From positions 1-31,961 of the forward strand of contig ADNK01003120.1 of the NCBI GenBank assembly GCA_000320545.1: a stretch of DNA of 31,961 nucleotides, read 5' to 3'. The notes beneath the pieces were generated by a model. It made no database searches. It saw only the letters and a list, made by a program, of their open reading frames with translations, and was not told the DNA's origin. Shown here one piece after another: positions 1 to 10,532 of the stretch. Position numbers and translations under genes: made by a program. This stretch comes from Bigelowiella natans CCMP2755 (taxonomy: Eukaryota; Cercozoa; Chlorarachniophyceae). Positions within the stretch are counted from its first letter, which is position 1, and every line of letters begins with the position of its first letter.

Positions 1-20
1 ATCATTGCCACCATCCTCAG
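1..20 (+). CDS. 3' end of an exon at the window edge
   Basis: The window opens on 20 bases that end in CAG followed by GTGAGG, a near-perfect splice donor. The reading frame cannot be fixed because all three frames are open over so short a stretch. It is probably the tail of an exon of a plus-strand gene that starts upstream. Confidence 0.35.
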
Positions 21-229
21 GTGAGGCCGCGAGGAGCAGGGTTAGGCTCCATCGACGAAGCCGATCCGAATTTTGAACTCCGAGACTTTATCAACCCCCC
101 CCCACCAGCAGGTCGTTAGAATTGCAGCTGTGCTCGCATAGATTCTGTGTCTAAAATGGTTTTTTTTGTGGGGCATAAACATCCTCAACCTTTTTCCTTA
201 CATCAACTTAAATCAAAGCGCTGTTGCCA

Positions 230-269
<40 letters not shown>

Positions 270-949
270 ACATACTCACACACACACACTCACACACATG
301 CAAAACCTGACGTTCATGTATCTACGCGCAAATGCAGGAAGGCTCACTGCGCTACAGTACATCGAGAAAAAACTAGCGGCGAAGGGTAATTCTGAGCATG
401 TGCATATCTCTTTTTTGATGGACTCGTAAATGGAATTATATGAGGGAGGGCTGGTATCTATATATAATATTGAAATCTGACCGCCCACTGTATGATTCTT
501 TCTTTTTTCAATTTCTGTACTCTCTGCGTGTTCGTGTGCGTTGATAATCACGTAGGATTCAGCATGCGGGGTTTATCGTACAACAGCAGCAGAAACCATT
601 CCCTTGCACCAAGTGGGTTGATATGATGTTTTTTGACCGACTCTGCTTCTTGTGTCTTTCTCTTTCTACTCCCTTCTCTCTCCATGTCCTACACACCCAC
701 CCACCCACACACACACACCCATACACTCTTGGTGTCTCTTTAATCACTCCTCACTATACCTTGATGTCTCCCGCCATTATTTGTAAACACCATCAGACGG
801 CCAGCCCCTTCCTGGGTTCTCAAACTATCTGGTAGTTTCATTTCCAACACTAGCAGCAGCAGCGGCGGCGGCTAGGAGCATTGTTTTCTACGCACCTCTT
901 TCTGATAAATGCGCGCGTCCGTTTCCCCCCGCCGCCCTTGTTGTTGCAG

Positions 950-975
950 ACACGGAGGACGTTGGCCGACGACGG
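950..975 (+). CDS. Candidate 26-nt micro-exon
   Basis: A strong polypyrimidine tract and TTGCAG acceptor end at 949, and a GTATGC donor starts at 976. The 26 bases between are open in all frames. Only the splice-site context supports it. Confidence 0.2.
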
Positions 976-1353
976 GTATGCATTTTGATCGAAGGATACC
1001 TTGATTCATGCTCCTAAACACAAGGGGAAAACCTCAATGGGGAGAGGGCACACCGAAATGGAAAGAGCGGGGCGTGTGTCTAACATCTACGTATGCTCTT
1101 TCACGATAGATTATGTTGTCCGTTAAAGCTTCGGTATCGCATAAGACTGTGCTCAGCCTGTCTCTTCCTACCTAGATTCCTCTCTGTGCCTCCGGATCAC
1201 GGGCCGTATGTGTACGCTGGCCAATCCGACGACCCGGAACAAGTAAAATGAACCACAAAATTATGTATAGAATGTCAGTGTTATCGCCATTAGCAACGGT
1301 GCAAGTTAGCGTTGCCGCCCTTTTTCTGATGACGCTCCTCTGCTCTTCCAAAG

Positions 1354-1401
1354 GATATACCGGCATTTACCAAGGATTCATGGCTTTACAAGCACCTCGT
1401 G
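1354..1401 (+). CDS. Candidate 48-nt exon, upstream gene
   Basis: A pyrimidine-rich acceptor (CTCTTCCAAAG) precedes the exon and a GTAGCT donor follows it. Read in phase 0 it encodes DIPAFTKDSWLYKHLV, which has protein-like composition. A second frame is also open. It may splice to the open frame just upstream of the ATG at 1936, where an acceptor ends at about 1901, so the next gene could begin before the window. Confidence 0.25.
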
Positions 1402-1527
1402 GTAGCTGCATTCAGCCTGCAACTCACGCTGTGTCTTTCTCCATTTTTGCATCAATAGCTTGCTCCCCTACGCAATACGTGTAGATACGAATCGGAAGTG
1501 GACGAGAAGGGAAGAGGCTATGCGAGA

Positions 1528-1568
<41 letters not shown>

Positions 1569-1799
1569 AAGGGGAGGAGAGATGAATCCGCTTCAACTGG
1601 TCAATAGATCTGCGCCTATTTTCCCGTTATATCTGATTCCCCCTCCCCATCCCCCCCCCTTCCCGCGTATCTGTATCACCGACAGAACCAAGACTTCAAT
1701 CCCATTCAACGGCTTGGGTACAACAAAGGCCACCAACCTCTAGTTTGCTAGAAATATTAGGAATAGGCCTCAGAAGCGACAGTCCTTCGACTCCTTACA

Positions 1800-1833
<34 letters not shown>

Positions 1834-1935
1834 ATCGTTTCTTTCTTAGTGTTAAAGTGAAGCTGATTTAGTTAACACATCTTTTTCGGATCAATCAGGG
1901 ACAATTCGCTCGTTCGTCTACAAAGCGACCTGGCC

Positions 1936-4106
1936 ATGGCAGTTGTGGCAGGGACTAACTCTGCAAAACATCCCCATCAGAGAAGAAAACCCGAAGACGA
2001 TGCCAAAAAAGACGCAGCTGAAGGAGAAGGAGAAGGAGGAGGAGGAGTAGGAGAAGAAGGGGGGGGGGAGGAAGATGGGTTCTATGATCACGGCGATGGT
2101 GGTGATGATGCAGCTGAAGATCCGAGGAGAACGAGGGATAGGAGTAAGTCTAGAGAATATCTTCGCTCGAAAGACACTTATGCGCAAGAAAACGGGAAAT
2201 TGGGCGCAGAGGCACGGGACAATGATGAAAATGAAAGTAGCAGCCGTCTCCACCAGTACACTGATGCCGCGTCTTATTCCGATGCTGCTTTTTCTGCTGC
2301 TGCCGCTGCTGCTGAGAATGCCGACGATGTGAGCGAAGGCGTGCAATTATTGGAGCAAAGCCGTAAGAGAGATGGAAGCACCACCGCTAACAACAACGAA
2401 GACAACGCGATTGACGACGATGCTGCTGCCGATGATGATAATGGGTGGAGTCAAGAGAAGGCCCTCCTCGACAAAATGGACCCCCGTAGACAGAAAAGAA
2501 AGCGAAGACGCAAAAAAGGGGTGGGGGGAGGGGCGGAGCGCTTATGGAGTGCTGACAGCGAAAGGCAGGCGAAGATTGACTGGAAAAACCTTCCTCGTGA
2601 TGAAGAAGGCCATGTGATTATTCCAGGGCCATCTCTACACGAGGATATCCGCAAACCGCGACGAAGCCAGGAAAAACGCGCTAAAGTCGAAGACAGCTAC
2701 GACAAACACAGTGTAATAATAATAAGGCTCAATACAATGCACCTCCTGTTCGTCAGTGAATGCTTTCCATAGTAGAAACAATGGCGATGTGGATGGGAGG
2801 GGCGTTCGACCAACATGAAGTCGATTTGTATTCAGAAATCCGTTCACCGTCGCGGTTTCCCTTATTCTCCTCTCTCTGCCTCCCCCCCCTTCCCCCTCCC
2901 CTTTAGGAGAGATTCAGACTCTCGGTCCTCAAACATGAACTCGCAGCGGCAAAGGGCGAGAGAGTAGAAACGTTGTCCCTCGACAGTAGAGCGGACAACG
3001 ACGAGGAGGAGGAGAGGAAGAGTCATGAGCATAATAGAGTTGGAGATTTCGCGCTTTTCCCTAATCATAGCAAGCAGGGCAGTGCATCTAGTATCACACT
3101 GAAGAATCCGGCTGATATGCAGGTGGGGACAATTCTCTCCGACATTTTCACAATTGAATCGATTGGCGGTGGTGGCACAAACAGGCCATTAAACACAAAC
3201 GCACTCACATACACACACTCACGCACACGTGCTAAGCCGCCCTGTTCGTAGGAGCAGATCGAGGCCATCCTCCGCCACAGCCATAATGTGGTAATAGCGT
3301 CGATACCCACGCTTCCTTTCCAGGGCGTTGTGTATTAAGGACATATGTGAATGTATAAAATGTGCACGCAAATGGAACAAGAATTCTCCCGCCTTCTTGC
3401 CCTCCCCCCCTTCTCCAATCACTTGTATACGATGTGAGCTTCGGTGTGGTGGCTCTGTTTCTGTCATTATCATCCTCCTCACCCCCTCGTCGTTGTCGTA
3501 GATCCAAAACTCCCTGTCGACGATGCGAGGGCTAATTTGTGAATCCGCGGTATGCTCTAATCTAACATGCATCAGCAATGCTGCATGCAGCATTGTGCGC
3601 GCGCGCACACAGACATAGAGACACATTTGGTATATTTGTACATGCGTGTAGATACTTAATAAATAAATCATCTTCTTCTGTGAATGCAGGGCCGTGTGCA
3701 GAAACTCGAGCAGAAACTTTGCCGATGGGAGTCCAATGTACGTCTGCGAGTAGAAGTTGCGCGTGCTTATGCGAGTTGTTAGTATGTGCGTGATAATTGC
3801 CACCATTTGCCAGGGGGAGATACTGACGATGGTGCAAATGATGTTAACCTGTCTTGTATCACTATTGAATTGGGCTCATTAGCTGATGCACCGTCAATTG
3901 GTTGTAAAACGTATTTTCACCTTCGCCTTCAACCCCCCCCCCCCCTTCCCCCCTCGCTTTTTTGATTTCCACTTTTTTTTTAAAATTCTAGATGGATAGA
4001 ATATCGAGGTACGGCGCAATGTCGAATGAGATACAGAAGCTTTCAAATCAGGTGAGATTGTAGAGACAAACGCGCTGGAAAAATGCGCAAGCACACACAC
4101 ACACAC

Positions 4107-4147
<41 letters not shown>

Positions 4148-4451
4148 AAATACAAATCGAAACGAGGATTATATTTGCACATTGTTGAAGAGGATTATCG
4201 TTCGTCATATCCATTGTATTAGCTACATTATCATGAATTAGATTCTTTGCGCGCAGGTATTCTCTCTGCAGAGGGAAAAGAGGAAGCTGCAGCATCAGTT
4301 GGACAATAAGATCGGCGCCGATAAGAAGAGAAGAAGAACCTACGAGGACGGAGCAGGCATCACCCTCCTACCACATAATCGTGATTATAATGATGATGAA
4401 AATGATGATGAGGGCGGTGGTGGTGGTTACACATTTGTGAGAAAGGGATAG
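1936..4451 (+). CDS. Acidic/basic coiled-coil protein, about 415 aa
   Basis: Model exons are 1936-2712, 2907-3122, 3992-4051 and 4257-4451. All junctions are phase 0 with GT-AG sites, and the stop is TAG. Not recognised as a family. Residues about 15-60 and 125-165 are Glu/Asp/Gly/Ala-rich. Residues about 183-194 (DPRRQKRKRRRKK) look like a nuclear localisation signal. Residues about 332-375, starting DRISRYGAMSNEIQKLSNQ, form a heptad-like coiled coil. The C-terminus is again basic, then Asp/Glu/Gly-rich. The ATG has a favourable context (GGCCATGG), but the frame is also open upstream from an acceptor near 1901, so the start may be internal. A weak donor at 4437 could bypass the stop and join this gene to the next. 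A nuclear or RNA-associated role is only an inference from composition. Confidence 0.6.
2061..2772 (+). other. Low-complexity coding tract
   Basis: Within the first exon of the acidic protein, GAA/GAG, GAT and GCT codon runs give Glu, Asp and Ala tracts. These are trinucleotide expansions that keep frame, unlike the dinucleotide repeats confined to introns. Confidence 0.5.
4092..4144. repeat. (CA)n followed by (TA)n microsatellite
   Basis: The tract lies in the third intron of the acidic protein gene, just after the donor at 4052. CA units pass directly into about 18 TA units. Confidence 0.95.
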
Positions 4452-4605
4452 AATTAAGATGTGTTTGCTTTGGAATGCTACGAACAGGCAGTTACGTTGA
4501 AGGCGAGGAAGTGGAGGTAGCATTGTCTGTTGGTCTTCGCTATTTATAGATCAAACACAAGCAGGCTTAGCACCTCACGTTCTCTCTCTCTCCTTTCTCT
4601 TTTAT

Positions 4606-4607
<2 letters not shown>

Positions 4608-4639
<32 letters not shown>
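4608..4639. repeat. (TA)n microsatellite
   Basis: About 16 TA units lie between the stop of the acidic protein gene and the start of the PPR-like gene. Confidence 0.95.
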
Positions 4640-4641
<2 letters not shown>

Positions 4642-4715
4642 TTTATATCCACATATATATGTAATATTATTATTTAATATACCTTGTGTGCGTGTTAATG
4701 TGCACGTAATTTAAA

Positions 4716-5089
4716 ATGAAGGCTAACATCGACGGGCATTGGAAGAGCGCGAAGATATCCAAGATACAGCCACGGTGAGAGTAGCCATCATCTACTATCT
4801 TAACAACAAATCCGACGATCTAAAGCAGCTAAGAGCTGCTGGTGACAGAGTTTGTTCCCCCACCCCGATAATTTCCATCCCTCGTAGCCGCACATGTGTG
4901 GAAATCGAGGGCATTCCTGGCCGATTTTGGGACCAGAGGCTGCGCAGGGTCAACGTGAAATCGCCACCCGGAAACTTCCTGAGGATTACGCAGAATCATG
5001 TGACTAAGAACTACTTGCATTCGATAATAACTAACTGATGATCGTGTTCAAAATCAGCTTACGGTTCCAAAATCGATGCGTTATATATT

Positions 5090-5130
<41 letters not shown>

Positions 5131-5798
5131 CATTTTGTATAAAATTCTGGTTGTTTTCTCTTTACATTGTAGTAATCCATTTGGCAATGATTGCAAATGT
5201 GTATTCCCCACACCCCAAGACGTCGTTGTGGCAATCCTCACCGTCGTCATCCTCATCATCACCAGATTGATTATCTCCAAACTTCACAATTTCCTTCTAG
5301 ACGATAAGTGATTTGACGATGGGGGAGTCAATACACTCGCGCGCGAGGGACAACGGCATGCGGCAGGCAACAGCGCGTGCAAGCAGCAAGGGCGAGCGAA
5401 GAAGGCGTATCTTGGACAAGATCAGAGAATATAAGGTAGCAATTCAGGGAAGAACGATTCGATGATGCCAAGAGCATATAAAATGCTGAAAAAGCTATAT
5501 TGTCTACTCCTTTTACCCAGATGCAGATAGAGGGCCAAGCAGCTGGTGCTTACACCTCCAAAGATATGGTTTGGCAATTGGAAAAAAAGGCAGGAGAGGG
5601 GGGGGGGGGGGAGGAGCTTGGACTATGGGGATAAAAGTGGATTTTGTGCTCACAACCTTCTTTGTTTTGCTGCTGTGTGTGTGCAGGCCCAAGTCATCAC
5701 ATCCTATGTAAAGATAAGGTCAGAGTCATAATACGCAATTCGTACACACCTCCTCGCACAAACCCACGCGCGGGCAAAAGTATATGTGTACTTGGATA

Positions 5799-5845
<47 letters not shown>

Positions 5846-6370
5846 ATGTGCAGAGATGTAAAGGGCTGCATGGAAGGGCTCGAGCTTATGGAAAACCGCT
5901 CGCTTAACATTGTACGATTCAATGCTAAGATAACAAACGCCTCCACCTCCACTGCCAATTGAACAGCCAAAGACACACACACACACATCCACAACCATAT
6001 TAGCTCTAGCATCGTCTCTGCTTCCTTCCCCCCTCCCACCAAATATTTCCATCTCCCTCTTACACCTTCATTTTAACAGAGTTACGGGATTATTGAGTCT
6101 GTTCTCCATCTCGTTGCAAGGTAGCATTAATGAATCGTCACATGATAAACGGGACTGGAGGGCTTGTATGACTATCGCATTTTATGTTAAACGAGTGCTG
6201 GTCAGCTCGTATCGTGGAACTTGTTAGTATATTATATATATACTATTTATACCCAAATAGAAAAGGGGACTGGAAGGCTGCAGTCGCCATTGTGGAGGTA
6301 ACTTCCTTATTCGTTGCTTTCGGGTTCACTCTTCCATGGCAAATATTCTCTGCGTGTTTCAATATTTCTT

Positions 6371-6412
<42 letters not shown>

Positions 6413-6645
6413 TGTGTGTGTGTGTGGGGGGGGGGGGGGTAGTAAGGAGCGGGATTTTGGTATCTGCAAATTGCTACTCTCCCTCCCCACTCATCATTAT
6501 TGCACAAATGCAGTTGTTAGAGCGGCTTAACATGACGATGGTGGCAGCACCGGTGGGTGAGCAGAAGGCCACCAACAGCAGCGTTACAAGCATCTTTACC
6601 AATGCAACGGTAATTAGAAAGCTCCTCCACAAGGCGTGGTACCAG

Positions 6646-6682
<37 letters not shown>

Positions 6683-7437
6683 AGCTCATCGCATGAATGC
6701 TGCAAGGAGCACCTCTTTCATTTCTTCACAATGTTGCGTTGTATGTGTGTGTGTTGTGATTCTCTGTAGAACTTAGTGAATGAGCGTGTAGATCCTGCAG
6801 ATCGTCGCCAGGACTCTGAGTCCGAGGTAGTAGTAGTAGTAGTAGTAGTAGTAGCAGTATTGGTAAACAGTAGTAGGAGTAGTAGTATCATCCCTTTTGG
6901 CTTCTTCTATAGCCCCAACAACCATGGCAGCAGCAGCTGGAAGTAGTCGCAGCTGTTCTACTGCCGCATAAGATCTCTATGTGCTAGTAGGGGTGATGGT
7001 GGTGATTTCACGTTGTCTTCATTTCTGCGTTTTCCTCTCTGAACACAACCCCTTTCTTTCCACCCCCTCCCCCCCCTCCTCCCTCCTCTTCTCGCATTGT
7101 CAGGAGCGTTTGTTGGGCAGCTCTATCCTGTCCGAAATTATGTGGCGGAACATATCTCAGCTCTGTCTGGATAAGATTCGCAAACCGTTCCAACATAAGA
7201 AAGACAACGACGACCTGAGAGCCACTGCAAACGAGACAAGAGCAGTAATGCTGGCGGGCAGCTTGCCGCGCACCAATTCGTCTTTATTCACTTCGACTCT
7301 GCACGCGCATGAAAATAGCAGCAGAAGCACGAGAAATGAATCAGCGACCGGACAGCCGGAGGTGGTCTTATCTTGCATTTTTTGCTTTTATTTGTTTCTT
7401 TCTCTTTCGAGCTTCCTTGTATACGTTCAAATATTCG

Positions 7438-7480
<43 letters not shown>

Positions 7481-7889
7481 ACACACACGCGCGCGCATAC
7501 GCTTCCTCATGATTTATGGTTTACCACGCATGGAATTAATCGTAGGGACAATATCCATCGCGGCAGTACCTCACAGCCGCGCGGGCTTGCTGGAGAAGAG
7601 GGTAGAATGTGAATTGGCTAGAAGGAATGTCACAACCAGTGAAAACGCAATAACACACGAATTATTAGTTGATTTGTGCATATCCAATACTATGAGCTTT
7701 AACTGATACTGTCGTTGCCCAGAGCCTGGATTTCTGCTCTTTCCATACTCAAAGAAGCATTCCCCCACGAGGTCCAACGTGTGTGCGTGCTAGAAATAAC
7801 ACGCATGTTGCAATCTCTGCATGTTATCAAAGTGACTGTCCTTCCCGACACAATTTTCTCTTTCGGACCGCCATTTCATTCATCAAGAG

Positions 7890-7927
<38 letters not shown>

Positions 7928-8459
7928 CACGCATACACACATGCACGCACACACACACACATATGCACATGCACATATGCACATGCACCGCATATACTAA
8001 CATCCACGCGTACATGCTTGTCTGGTTGTAATCGCAGGTTGCTATGCTACGTGACGGGGTAATTGAATAATACTGGAATCGATCCAACACACTCGACGAA
8101 CATCGTGCTTCGCATGTCCTTTCACACTTTTGTTGTTGTTCTGAACGGCCTTCTCTATCAAGGTGCCGACCGGTCGATGGGTGCCTTGTCGCATCATCAA
8201 AACGGATGAGAAAGCGGAGGTCATTGGAGACGGTGGAGGAGGGGCAGGGACAACCCTCAAGATCACGGGCAATCATAGCAGCAGCAATCTGAACAGCACC
8301 GAGCCTACCATAGAAGGGGGTTGCACAGTGAGTTTGATTACAGGTGCTTGCTTAAATCAAACACCAGCAACGTGAACACATAAACATATATAATTATTTA
8401 CACATATATAATTGTTTATCATTTATATTTATATATGCAGAAACACACACACACATACA

Positions 8460-8512
<53 letters not shown>

Positions 8513-9300
8513 GAGATGAAAGCTCACATGTCTATTTTCTATTTTGTTAACACTTCTATCGTCCAACAACTACCACCACCAGGTCGCACAGGACCTGCAA
8601 GATTTTGCTACATCCGGCCGAAGTTTTGGGTAAAATTCAATGAAGTTTGCCCGCAGTCTTGTCTGTTACCCACGGTGTTTTTCGGCACGCAAATCTGCAT
8701 CTCAAATCGACACTATTTGATCAGAATGTCTCCAAGGAAGAGGTTCCGAGAGCACTGTTCCATCTTCGCCCCTCCTTCCTTGCTAGCAAGACCTTGTCCC
8801 TGGGAAGACGGGGTATGCGGTCGAAGCAGCGGCACGACGCCTCGAGTCAAGCAAATTCTAGCTCAAAGCGAAATCTCTCTACTAGATCAGTCTTTGGTAA
8901 AGATGTAAGAATGTGCTCACAAAAGCGGTCTCCTCTTCTCCAAAACCAACAAAGCAGCACTAACAACAGCTATTTCAATATAACGAGCCTAGGGACGGGA
9001 GGGGGGAACAGCGTGCTGCCAAGCAATACTCAAATCACTGCCAGCAACCCGCACGAAGTTATGATTGAACAGTACAAGAGCAACATGAGCGATCTGATGC
9101 TGCAGTTGGAGGCGCAGCTCGATAACTTGAACCAAAAGGTAGATGAGCTTCGGTCGCCCACGGGGTCAAATCAAGGCTGCAGTAACAATATCTCCAATCC
9201 GCAAAGCATGCCCCCCGGAGAACACCTTGGAATGATGAATGAAAGCTTGCCGAGAATGGGCGAAGACGTCGATGATTGTGGCCCAATCACGGTCGAATAA
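4716..9300 (+). CDS. PPR-like helical-repeat protein, about 633 aa
   Basis: Model exons: 4716-4774, 4888-4948, 5301-5435, 5521-5568, 5687-5718, 5854-5911, 6080-6120, 6261-6297, 6514-6645, 6770-6826, 6913-6942, 7104-7361, 7546-7601, 7723-7771, 8163-8327, 8583-8622 and 8657-9300. Phases agree throughout and the stop is TAA. Residues about 102-158 read like two consecutive pentatricopeptide units: AQVITSYVKIRDVKGCMEG continuing LELMENRSLN, then YGIIESVLHLVARKGDWKA continuing AVAIVELLERLN. A third such unit spans exons 7546-7771 (YLTAARACWRRG, then AWISALSILKEAF). PPR proteins usually bind RNA, often in plastids or mitochondria, so that role is an inference here. The N-terminus is Arg-rich. The C-terminus is Ser/Asn-rich and ends in a coiled coil near residue 555. 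The least certain points are the start codon, exon 6913-6942 and the 8622/8657 junction. Confidence 0.55.
5095..5126. repeat. (TA)n microsatellite
   Basis: About 16 TA units in the second intron of the PPR-like gene. Reading frames rich in IYIYIY here are repeat translation. Confidence 0.95.
5687..6297 (+). other. PPR-like repeat pair, exons 5687-6297
   Basis: Four exons splice in phase (0, 2, 0, 2, 0) into about 56 residues matching the helix-turn-helix spacing of PPR units: a hydrophobic Ile/Tyr helix, Lys-Xaa-Arg/Gly-Asp turn, then an Ala/Leu-rich helix ending in MENRSLN or LLERLNM. The repeat boundary falls within exon 6080-6120, so repeats and exons are not in register. Confidence 0.55.
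5801..5842. repeat. (TA)n microsatellite
   Basis: About 20 TA units in an intron of the PPR-like gene, ending only 11 bases before the acceptor at 5853. Confidence 0.95.
6374..6439. repeat. (TG)n plus poly-G
   Basis: About 25 TG units with one TA interruption run into a G14 tract inside an intron of the PPR-like gene. Confidence 0.95.
6648..6680. repeat. (GA)n microsatellite
   Basis: About 16 GA units start immediately at the splice donor following exon 6514-6645. Confidence 0.95.
6827..6855. repeat. (GTA)n trinucleotide repeat
   Basis: Nine to ten GTA units begin exactly at the donor following exon 6770-6826, so the donor GT is the first repeat unit and every unit is a potential cryptic donor. 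Confidence 0.9.
7438..7478. repeat. (CT)n microsatellite
   Basis: About 20 CT units in the intron upstream of the acceptor at 7545. Confidence 0.95.
7890..8000. repeat. (CA)n and CATGCA-type repeats
   Basis: About 18 CA units are followed by imperfect CACATGCA and ATGCACAT repeats to about 8000, in an intron of the PPR-like gene. Confidence 0.9.
8442..8508. repeat. (CA)n-(GA)n compound microsatellite
   Basis: CA units pass directly into GA units in the intron before exon 8583. Confidence 0.95.
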
Positions 9301-9302
9301 AA
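9297..9302 (+). terminator. AATAAA overlapping the stop codon
   Basis: The sequence GAATAAAAT contains a canonical AATAAA hexamer that overlaps the TAA stop of the PPR-like gene. A second AATAAA lies at about 9766-9771, and TAATAAAG at about 9729. One of these is the likely polyadenylation signal; the downstream ones leave a normal 3' UTR. Confidence 0.3.
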
Positions 9303-9959
9303 TTACTGCAGTTGCTAGCTAGTTTTAAGCCTAATAGCGCCAGCAATTTTACTTCATCTTGTGCAAGATGCCAAAACATCGGAAAGAAAGGATTCAAAAC
9401 CTGCCTGTTTCTTTTATGCATGCAAGATACCGGATTCGTTGTCTGCTAAATACACAGAGGCGCCACCACAGTTAGCCTTGATAAAGGACTATACGTGTGT
9501 GAGAACTGTCCCCATTGAATTGTTAAACTTGAATCAATGATGAAAACCAACAATGGGCAACAACAGCAAAGCGAAAGTACGTGTGTTTGCTCATGCAGCA
9601 TCAAGTCTAGCAAAGACACGAGCAGCGACTGCATGCTGTGAGTGCAAATCAAATACTGCGACTAAAATCGCACTTATTGTGGTAGCGCACTTCATGCTAG
9701 TGTTAAATCATGTTAATGATATCAGCTATAATAAAGAAAATGGTTGGTACGATACGTAGCAATTAAATAAACACCGCAGCGTGCAAATAGATGCCTATAA
9801 TTATTCCTCTTAATCTAGCAATTTTCATGCGATCAAGTATGCGTATGCGCGCGCGCAAAAAACAAGAATTCTCTCAATGTAAAATTTATGTATTGATCAT
9901 TATTTCCTTCCTCATAGCTCAGATAACTTGGTCAATTGCTATATCAAGCTTTACTCGAT
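9301..9959. other. Convergent intergenic spacer
   Basis: This stretch lies between the stop of the plus-strand PPR-like gene and the stop of the minus-strand coiled-coil gene. I see no exon with supporting splice sites. It is presumably the two 3' UTRs. It carries AATAAA-type signals on the plus strand and, unlike most of the window, no long microsatellite. Confidence 0.55.
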
Positions 9960-10495
9960 TCAGTTTAAGTCTTCATCAGTTTTTTCCTCTCCCACCAGCC
10001 CGCTATGGGTTGATGATGCGTCATCCTCATCAACATTCTTTCCATTCTCTTGTGTCTCGTTTTCGAAAGATATGAGATCCGCCTTAAACGCATCCACTTG
10101 TTTCTGCAGTTTCGCACACCGCTCACGGGCCTAGGAATAAACATGAGCAAAATGCGCGGGTAAGCTCGACTTGAGCACGAAGAAATTTCAACAATACTTC
10201 TGAAAAAATAATGATTTTCTCCTGCGAAGCAGCTACACGCTTAAAAAAACGACATCGTTGTACTTGCATTGAAATCATCACAGATTTCCAATCCCCTTGA
10301 TATACTTCCGATAAGGTATTACCACGGTCAGCTCAGCGTAGTTAGCATCACGTGAGGCTCTCAGATAAGTAATAGCTTGGGCCTCCTTTTGAGCTTCTTT
10401 GAGTGCCTTCACAGCATCTCTCAGTCTTTTTTTCAGCTGCAGTAGCAAAGCCAAAAGATAAACAATATGACGAGAAAGGAGCAGAAATATAGGGG

Positions 10496-10532
<37 letters not shown>

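Larger units (their letters stand above)
21..1900. other. Mostly non-coding, microsatellite-rich
   Basis: Apart from the two small candidate exons, this stretch shows no convincing coding sequence. It holds a CA tract (230-298), a CCCA/CA tract (691-720), a GA tract (1529-1565) and a TA tract (1802-1831). Histidine/threonine-repeat reading frames here are read-through of the CA repeat. Confidence 0.6.

Noticed and set aside
147-429. His/Thr-repeat frames over the CA microsatellite
   Set aside because: Dinucleotide repeats give open frames on both strands; there is no splice or composition support.
3219-3806. 195-codon minus-strand frame
   Set aside because: It lies within an intron of the acidic protein gene, with His/Cys/Arg-rich composition and no splice partners.
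5704-6052. Overlapping minus-strand frames with Tyr/Ile runs
   Set aside because: They run antisense through a TA array and PPR-like exons, and no minus-strand splice chain fits.
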